Shown here: positions 40,543 to 45,324 of the stretch, one piece after another
Position numbering within the stretch: the stretch's first letter is position 1
How the letters are laid out: each line of letters starts with the position of its first letter
Origin: JACKGS01 sp964448015
Lineage (GTDB): Bacteria > Patescibacteriota > Saccharimonadia > Saccharimonadales > UBA7683
Assembly: GCA_964448015.1 (NCBI GenBank)
Contig: CAYUUV010000002.1
Coordinates: forward strand, 1 to 45,324
Direction: 5' to 3'
DNA: 45,324 nucleotides
Program-made: the position numbers and the translations under genes
The notes under the pieces: generated by a model
Seen by the model: the letters and a program-made list of their open reading frames with translations, nothing else
The model's database searches: none
What the model was told of the DNA's origin: nothing

Positions 40543-41196
40543 TCAAGCGACGTTACAGGTGAACATCGTCTTGACAAAAGCTCGGTATAGCACCAAACCG
40601 AGAAAGCAGATGCCGATAACACCGAAGTGTAGCACGGCTGCCAAAAGAAGCGTTGCGAAGGCATAGATGAAGCCGGCGACACTGCCGGTTATACCTGTAA
40701 CCAACAGCCAGATGGTGATCACGGCAACAACATGAGTCATAAACCCGTGCCATAGCACAGAGTAATCCTTATTGTCACTGGCCAATGTGACGTTGGACCA
40801 CAGAATTACCGTGCAAGATGCAACGCAACCGTAGAGAATGGCAGCAAAGCCGTTAGCGGGTATGACGATGCTGCCAAAGATACCAAAAATGATGCCACAG
40901 ACCATACAAGTCGTTGCTCTTTCTGCAACTGGCATCCTCAACTTTCTGCTGATTGCTTTGAGGTTCATTGCTACGAACACCAGTATACAAATTGGCAACA
41001 CCATCACGAGCGGGTCTACCAGCCGCGTCAGCTCAAGCGGCAGGAGCCGTTTGTCATGCGGAGGTGACACTACCAGCATGGATGCTACCGGCATCCGGTT
41101 CTCAACCAACTTGAAAACGAGGATACCGAGGTATCCACACGCGACAGTCAGAATCGACCATCGCAACATCATTTTACGAGTACACTTCCCAAGCAT
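40543..41196 (-). CDS. Polytopic membrane protein, unknown
   Basis: The product has about six hydrophobic helices (first near 13-31, others spread evenly) over 217 residues, with short loops and several Cys. I do not recognise the family. The frame opens at GTG 41238, but ATG 41196 has GGAG 5 nt upstream and is preferred; the longer version would add 14 residues. The codon choice and Thr/Val/Met-rich helices differ from neighbours, so horizontal origin is possible but unproven. It lies between an assembly gap and the divergent recG. Confidence 0.65.
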   Translation of the reverse strand: MLGKCTRKMMLRWSILTVACGYLGILVFKLVENRMPVASMLVVSPPHDKRLLPLELTRLVDPLVMVLPICILVFVAMNLKAISRKLRMPVAERATTCMVCGIIFGIFGSIVIPANGFAAILYGCVASCTVILWSNVTLASDNKDYSVLWHGFMTHVVAVITIWLLVTGITGSVAGFIYAFATLLLAAVLHFGVIGICFLGLVLYRAFVKTMFTCNVA

Positions 41197-41257
41197 TGTA
41201 ACTCCAAAAAGTGCGCTGGGGTTTTCCCAGATAAACACGATTTGTGCCTATAGTGAA

Positions 41258-41286
41258 ATTATGCATAATTATATCATAAATGTCAA
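41258..41286 (-). promoter_or_regulatory. Promoter of the polytopic membrane protein gene
   Basis: On the minus strand TTGACA (41281-41286), a 17-bp spacer and CATAAT (41258-41263). The leader to ATG 41196 is about 55 nt and contains the GGAG ribosome site. It overlaps the recG promoter region. Confidence 0.55.
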
Positions 41287-41291
41287 TAGCT

Positions 41292-41297
41292 TATAAT
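41292..41297 (+). promoter_or_regulatory. recG: -10 box of recG, leaderless
   Basis: TATAAT, perfect, ends 7 nt before ATG 41305. Confidence 0.7.
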
Positions 41298-41304
41298 CTG
41301 TTGT

Positions 41305-43335
41305 ATGAACTTGAGTTCCTCGGTTGAAACAATCAAAGGTGTGGGGCCGGAAACCGCGAAGAAGCTGGTGAAATTAGGTGTGGAGACGATTGCTGATTTG
41401 TTGACCTTTTGGCCTCGCCGTTACGACGATTATTCTGAGGTGCTACCGATTAAAGACATCCAGCCCGGTGCGGTAACGGTTAAAGCTCAGATAGAATCAA
41501 TCAAAACGCGACGGGTCAGACGAGGTATGCATCTTACCGAGGCGGTTATTCGTGATGAAAGTTCAGCAATTCGTGTCATTTGGTTTAACCAACCATACCG
41601 TGAAAAGTATTTTAAGTTGGGTCACGACTACTACTTTTCCGGGCTGTACGACTTCAGCTTTAACCGCTACATACTGCAAAATCCAACGGTTGAAGAAGCA
41701 AAAGAATTTACGCAAAATACTGCCCGAATTGTACCAATTTACCCACAGACAAAAGGGCTTGATTCTCGTGTGATTCGAAAAGCGCTCACCGAAGTTATGA
41801 GCATGTTTCAAGAGTTGTCAGAAACCTTACCGTCTTGGGTGGCTGAACAACAGCAGTTTATGAGTTATGCGGAAGCTGCGTATCAGTTACACTGGCCAGA
41901 AAGTCAAAAGAAGTTAGCTGCGGCGAGAGAGCGTATTGGATTCGAAGAAGTTTTTGCCTATATTCTGGCGGGCCAGATCAGTCGCCGCCAACACGATGCT
42001 GAAATTGCGCTGCGTGTAGAATTTAGCGAAGAGATTGCCCGGCACTTTACTAAGGCTTTACCGTTTGAACTGACTCCAGCACAAAAAAAGTCGGCGTGGG
42101 AAATTCTACAAGATATTAATCAAGAAACACCCATGAATCGCTTGTTAGAGGGCGATGTTGGTTCGGGTAAAACCGCGGTTGCCGCTTTTGCAGCCTTCAT
42201 GGCGGCTCAACAGGGTATTCAAACGGCCTTTATGGCGCCAACTGAACTCTTGGCTCGCCAGCATGCGCAGACATTGGCGGATTTGCTGGAACCGCTTGGC
42301 ATTCGCATTGCGCTACTCACATCAGCGGTGAAGGGCAAGGCGAAAACTACCCTCAAAGAACAGTTGAAGGGGGGCGAGGTAGAAATCGTGATTGGTACGC
42401 ACGCGCTGCTGCAAGAAAGCGTCACCTTCCATCGTCTTGGATTGATAGTAGTCGACGAACAGCATCGTTTCGGCGTTAAACAGCGGCAGAAGTTGGTTGA
42501 TAAAGCTGAAAAAATCCCGCACATTCTTAGCATGACCGCCACACCAATTCCGCGCAGCCTGGCGCTCACGGTGTACGGCGAACTGGATATTTCGCTCATC
42601 GCTCAGAAGCCAAGTAATCGTTTGCCGATTGCAACGGTTATTTGGTCGCCAAATTCACGAGCCCAGTTGTATGAAACTATTGATGATGAAATCAAAGCTG
42701 GTCGCCAGGTGTTTGTTGTCTGTCCGCTGATTGATGATTCTGAAACCAGTGAAGCAAAAAGTGTCAACGAAGAAGTTAAGCGCCTGAAAGTGGGTGCATT
42801 TAAACATCGCCGCATCGGGACATTGCACGGCAAAATGAAAGATGAAGAAAAAGCAGCGGTGATGCAGCAATTTGCCGATGCAAAACTCGATATTTTAGTG
42901 AGTACAACGGTGATTGAAGTGGGTATCGACATTCCCAATGCCTCCGTGATGCTGATTGAAGGTGCGGATCAGTTTGGCCTGGCACAACTTCATCAACTGC
43001 GTGGTCGAGTCGGACGAGGTCAACACCAGGGCTATTGTTATCTAATCCCCACAACCTCCGCCAAACCATCAAAACGACTACGTGCAATGGAAACAACCAC
43101 AGACGGTTTTAAACTGGCTGAAATGGACCTAGAACTCCGTGGCCCTGGCGCTATTTATGGCAGCAAACAACACGGCGCCCTAGATTTGAAAATCGCAAAT
43201 ATAACAGATACAAAACTCATCAAAAACGCCCGCGAATCAGCCCAAAGCTTCATCGAAAAAGGCGAGAAGCTAGACGACTTTCCCGAGCTACAACAACGAG
43301 TGCAAAATTCCCTCAGCCTCACCTATTTAAATTAA
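41305..43335 (+). CDS. recG: ATP-dependent DNA helicase RecG
   Basis: RecG remodels stalled forks and Holliday junctions. The 676-residue protein has the wedge/OB domain (about 1-190, starting with a helix-hairpin-helix-like KGVGPETAKKLVKLGV), Walker A GDVGSGKTAVA (about 283-293), motif II DEQHRFG (about 384-390), motif III MTATPIPRSLALTVYGELD (about 411-429), motif V GIDIPNASVMLIEGAD and motif VI QLRGRVGRGQHQGYCYL (about 565-581). All standard RecG motifs are intact. The start is leaderless. Confidence 0.97.
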   Translation: MNLSSSVETIKGVGPETAKKLVKLGVETIADLLTFWPRRYDDYSEVLPIKDIQPGAVTVKAQIESIKTRRVRRGMHLTEAVIRDESSAIRVIWFNQPYREKYFKLGHDYYFSGLYDFSFNRYILQNPTVEEAKEFTQNTARIVPIYPQTKGLDSRVIRKALTEVMSMFQELSETLPSWVAEQQQFMSYAEAAYQLHWPESQKKLAAARERIGFEEVFAYILAGQISRRQHDAEIALRVEFSEEIARHFTKALPFELTPAQKKSAWEILQDINQETPMNRLLEGDVGSGKTAVAAFAAFMAAQQGIQTAFMAPTELLARQHAQTLADLLEPLGIRIALLTSAVKGKAKTTLKEQLKGGEVEIVIGTHALLQESVTFHRLGLIVVDEQHRFGVKQRQKLVDKAEKIPHILSMTATPIPRSLALTVYGELDISLIAQKPSNRLPIATVIWSPNSRAQLYETIDDEIKAGRQVFVVCPLIDDSETSEAKSVNEEVKRLKVGAFKHRRIGTLHGKMKDEEKAAVMQQFADAKLDILVSTTVIEVGIDIPNASVMLIEGADQFGLAQLHQLRGRVGRGQHQGYCYLIPTTSAKPSKRLRAMETTTDGFKLAEMDLELRGPGAIYGSKQHGALDLKIANITDTKLIKNARESAQSFIEKGEKLDDFPELQQRVQNSLSLTYLN

Positions 43336-43361
43336 TACCCTACCAACTCAGGACTAAAAAC

Positions 43362-43367
43362 TATAAA
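43362..43367 (+). promoter_or_regulatory. -10-like box in heptad repeat before the 43376 gene
   Basis: GGACTAA, AAACTAT, AAACTAT, CACTATG are consecutive 7-bp units (43351-43378); TATAAA in them ends 8 nt before ATG 43376. Confidence 0.4.
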
Positions 43368-43375
43368 CTATCACT

Positions 43376-44179
43376 ATGTATTCAGGCACAACCCTGCATG
43401 GAAAATCTGGCAACCTTATTGGCGCTCATCAAAAGTTTGATAGAGTTGCACGCAGGTTTACGCAGCAGTTACGGCCGGAGGCTGAATTCCCACCCATTAA
43501 ACAGATTCTGCACTTTGAAGGTAATAACGGCCCAGATGGTATCAAGCGCAAGAGTACTGGTATCGACGAACCGTGGCATTTTTGGGATCCTACAGATACT
43601 GAAGATCAGAAGCTACTTGACATTATACGAGCACACTACGAACGACTCGTCGAAGAGCTACGAGCAAATAATACCGAACGAGCAGCGTTTGAGGCCGCCT
43701 GGCTGGCCCACGCCATTGTTGACGGCCTAACGCCAGCGCACCACTACCCCTATGAAGAAAAGCTGCTTGAACTGCGCGGTGAGGGGCTAGAAACTCGTAA
43801 CAGCATTAAAAATAAAATTGTGATTAAAGGTGATACCAAGCGTCAGACTCTGTCGAAAAACTGGAAGATGTGGGGGGCAAAAGGCCTGCTGCTTTCTCAT
43901 GCTAGTTTTGAATGGGGTGTTTCAACCGTAGTAGTGCCGATGAAGCTCACCAGTGGTTGCCCAAGCAACGGCGATGTGAAACATGCTCGCAATGTTGGTC
44001 TCGACAAGTATCTAAAAGAACATGCGTTGGTGATTTATGAGCTGAATATGTATGAACGTTTTTTGCGGCGAGGTTGGACAACCAAGTTGGGCCAAGAAAT
44101 TAAAACAGAACTCGGGCCGAGAATCACTAATTGCATTACCACTGCCTGGATTATGGCGCTTGATGAGGCGCACGCATGA
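43376..44179 (+). CDS. Possible zinc-dependent phospholipase C/P1-nuclease-like protein
   Basis: The 267-residue product has a segment AAWLAHAIVDGLTPAHHYPYEE (about 114-135), i.e. H-x-x-x-D-x-x-x-P-x-H, the pattern that carries zinc ligands in the phospholipase C/S1-P1 nuclease fold. An earlier HFEGNNGPDGIKR and DEPWHFWDP (about 41-72) add His and Asp candidates. There is no signal peptide, unlike secreted members. It overlaps rsmD by 4 nt (ATGA), so expression is coupled. The assignment is by motif only. Confidence 0.65.
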   Translation: MYSGTTLHGKSGNLIGAHQKFDRVARRFTQQLRPEAEFPPIKQILHFEGNNGPDGIKRKSTGIDEPWHFWDPTDTEDQKLLDIIRAHYERLVEELRANNTERAAFEAAWLAHAIVDGLTPAHHYPYEEKLLELRGEGLETRNSIKNKIVIKGDTKRQTLSKNWKMWGAKGLLLSHASFEWGVSTVVVPMKLTSGCPSNGDVKHARNVGLDKYLKEHALVIYELNMYERFLRRGWTTKLGQEIKTELGPRITNCITTAWIMALDEAHA

Positions 44180-44703
44180 GAATTATTGCCGGACAGTACG
44201 GTAGTAGAATCATTAAAGCACCGCGCGGATTCAAGACTCATCCCATGGGTGAGCGGATGCGCAGTTCACTGTTTAATGCCTTGGGGGATTTATCAGGCAA
44301 AGTAATTTGGGATGCCTTTGCGGGGAGTGGATCTCTTGCGATAGAGGCGGTGAGTCGAGGTGCTGCTGAGGCGATTGCAACAGAAAGCGACAGAACTGCG
44401 TATCTTGTGGCAAAAGCGAATGTTGAAAAACTAAAAATAGACAACGTGAAGGTGGTGAAGGCTAGTTGTCGAGCGTGGAGTAAGAATAATGTGGATAAAA
44501 AGTTCGATATTATTTTTTGCGACCCACCCTATACTGACTTGCAGTTATCCACAGTTTTTGCACTGAAATCGCATTTAAAACCAAATGGGCTTATGGTATT
44601 ATCATACCCAGGTAGAGAGCAGATCCCGAGCGTCGATGGAGTTGTTGTGGTGGACAATCGAAATTATGGCGACGGTGCGCTGGTTTACTACCGAGTACGG
44701 TAG
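44176..44703 (+). CDS. rsmD: 16S rRNA (guanine966-N2)-methyltransferase RsmD
   Basis: It methylates G966 of 16S rRNA. The 175-residue protein has the family start MRIIAGQYGSRIIKAP, TRP-like HPMGERMRSSLFNAL, motif I WDAFAGSGSLAIEAVSRGA (about 45-63), motif IV FCDPPYTD (about 114-121, catalytic DPPY) and the C-terminal LSYP block. It ends in the stem of its terminator. Confidence 0.95.
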   Translation: MRIIAGQYGSRIIKAPRGFKTHPMGERMRSSLFNALGDLSGKVIWDAFAGSGSLAIEAVSRGAAEAIATESDRTAYLVAKANVEKLKIDNVKVVKASCRAWSKNNVDKKFDIIFCDPPYTDLQLSTVFALKSHLKPNGLMVLSYPGREQIPSVDGVVVVDNRNYGDGALVYYRVR

Positions 44704-44728
44704 GCGCCCACTGGCGTCTACCTTTTTT
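44699..44728 (+). terminator. Intrinsic terminator of rsmD
   Basis: GGTAGGCGCC and GGCGTCTACC pair (10 bp, one G-U) around a 4-nt loop, followed by six T. The rsmD stop codon lies within the left arm. Confidence 0.9.
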
Positions 44729-44816
44729 GTTGCGGCATACCCATACTTGCGGTATACTATCATCTGTTCTCAACTGATCAACTTGGGTAGAAGTCAAGTC
44801 AATATATCCCAGTGGT

Positions 44817-44973
44817 AACGCAAGTTAATCGTAGACACAAAGCGTACTTGTCCGTAACCGACATTAAACTAGCCCTTTACACATACATAAGCCGCGGTGG
44901 TGGTCTGCGTGAACGCAAGTTGATAGTAGACACGCTCAGCGTGCTTGTCCGTAACCGACATTAAACTAGCTCT
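44817..44973 (+). repeat. Duplicated ~60-bp segment upstream of tRNA-Leu, with tRNA fragments
   Basis: Copy 1 is 44817-44876 and copy 2 is 44912-44973. They differ at a few positions (copy 2 has two extra bases in the middle); 3' parts with TTGTCCGTAACCGACATTAA are identical. Between them, 44891-44903 repeats the first 13 bases of the tRNA-Leu gene (GCCGCGGTGGTGG), and copy 2 contains GTAGACACGCT as in its D arm. No open frame is convincing in 44729-44994. Confidence 0.8.
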
Positions 44974-44994
44974 GTACCTTTTATATTTAGATGT

Positions 44995-45079
44995 GCCGCG
45001 GTGGTGGAATTGGTAGACACGCTAGCCTTAGGAGCTAGTGCCGCAAGGCGTGGAGGTTCAAGTCCTCTCCGCGGTACCA
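44995..45079 (+). tRNA. tRNA-Leu (anticodon UAG)
   Basis: Acceptor arms GCCGCGG and CCGCGGT close the molecule, followed by discriminator A and an encoded CCA (45077-45079). The D arm has GGAATTGGTAGACAC, the anticodon arm is CTAGC-CTTAGGA-GCTAG with anticodon TAG, a long class II variable arm TGCCGCAAGGCG, and the T arm GGAGGTTCAAGTCCTCT. It reads CUN (CUA) codons. Confidence 0.97.
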
Positions 45080-45097
45080 AAATGGCAGAATTACGGA

Positions 45098-45124
45098 AAT
45101 TGCCGCCCATTCGGGCGGTTTTTT
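45098..45124 (+). terminator. Intrinsic terminator of tRNA-Leu
   Basis: GCCGCCC and GGGCGGT pair (7 bp) around ATTC, followed by a run of T. It lies 20 nt after the tRNA CCA end. Confidence 0.9.
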
Positions 45125-45324
45125 CTCTGGCGGCGCGCAGCGCCTGCCAGGTGTTTTTCTGGGGGGAATGAGATTTGGCGTCGCGGAACGCGATGACTTT
45201 TTTGTTTTTCATTTTTAGGTTCAATCCTTCAATTTTGCGTAGTGCCCTCGCAATCTCGCTATGCTCGGTTTTTTCGTCTATCGAACAGATAGAAACGGCA
45301 GTTTCTAGCCATTTTTGCATAGGT
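45125..45324. other. No confident gene at the right edge
   Basis: A second C/G palindrome (CTGGC...GCCAG, 45127-45150) follows the tRNA terminator. A minus-strand frame runs from 45320 back through the tRNA; I do not accept it as a gene. Any real feature would extend beyond the window. Confidence 0.5.

Noticed and set aside
44961..45320. Minus-strand ORF of 119 codons across tRNA-Leu
   Set aside because: It reads antisense through the tRNA and both hairpins, giving the well-known spurious peptide type (PRRGLEPPRLAALAPKAS). No promoter or ribosome site was seen.

Overview
The window looks like an ordinary chromosomal stretch, with some accessory DNA, from a member of the Patescibacteria (Candidate Phyla Radiation), most likely Candidatus Saccharibacteria. 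The evidence is a housekeeping set in scattered short transcription units (gatCAB, recF, dnaE, pilB, rplS, rnhB, nusA, clpC, radA, tyrS, recG, rsmD), many small single-membrane-pass proteins of unknown function, no biosynthetic operons, and TGA used as a normal stop (gatA and pilB end in TGA, which argues against the recoded Gracilibacteria/Absconditabacteria). Two runs of exactly 100 N (18296-18395 and 40297-40396) show that this is a scaffolded draft or metagenome assembly. The taxonomic call is inference; no rRNA is present.

Layout. 1-1845: the tail of a probable type IV secretion/coupling-type ATPase, then two tandem full-length paralogues of unknown function. 1842-3679: two minus-strand genes, one unknown and one alpha/beta hydrolase. 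3700-7846: gatC-gatA-(membrane HEPN-like protein)-gatB-(possible PBECR-type nuclease). 8128-10108: a secreted or surface protein on the minus strand and a four-gene cluster of small membrane proteins (YtxG/YtxH-like, DUF5665-like). 10312-15846: recF and dnaE divergent, then an SpoU methyltransferase. 16042-19490: pilB with a partner gene, a malic enzyme interrupted by an assembly gap, and a small unknown gene. 19574-21683: rplS, a membrane protein, rnhB-yraN. 21837-26302: M1 aminopeptidase, a divergent unknown gene, nusA. 26552-32235: CIRCE-controlled clpC, an anchored metalloprotease, radA, a PIN-TRAM protein. 32252-37962: PBP1A, tyrS, an unknown gene, a metallo-beta-lactamase-fold protein, a pterin dehydratase. 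38144-41238: MarR regulator, DHA2-type MFS exporter, gap, a membrane protein. 41305-45324: recG, a possible phospholipase C/P1-like protein, rsmD, and tRNA-Leu(UAG) preceded by a duplicated segment containing tRNA fragments.

Two window-wide signals stand out. First, most genes that begin a transcription unit have a good, often extended -10 box ending only 6-9 nt before the start codon and no Shine-Dalgarno sequence, so they are predicted to be transcribed as leaderless mRNAs. Genes inside operons and a few leadered genes (nusA, ytxH-like, the 79-aa gene at 19251, the MFS gene) do have Shine-Dalgarno sites. Second, intergenic spaces repeatedly contain degenerate 7-bp tandem repeats, often arranged as inverted repeats, and this heptad material has also entered the coding sequence of gatA at two places. 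The strongest single regulatory site is a perfect CIRCE operator embedded in the promoter of clpC.
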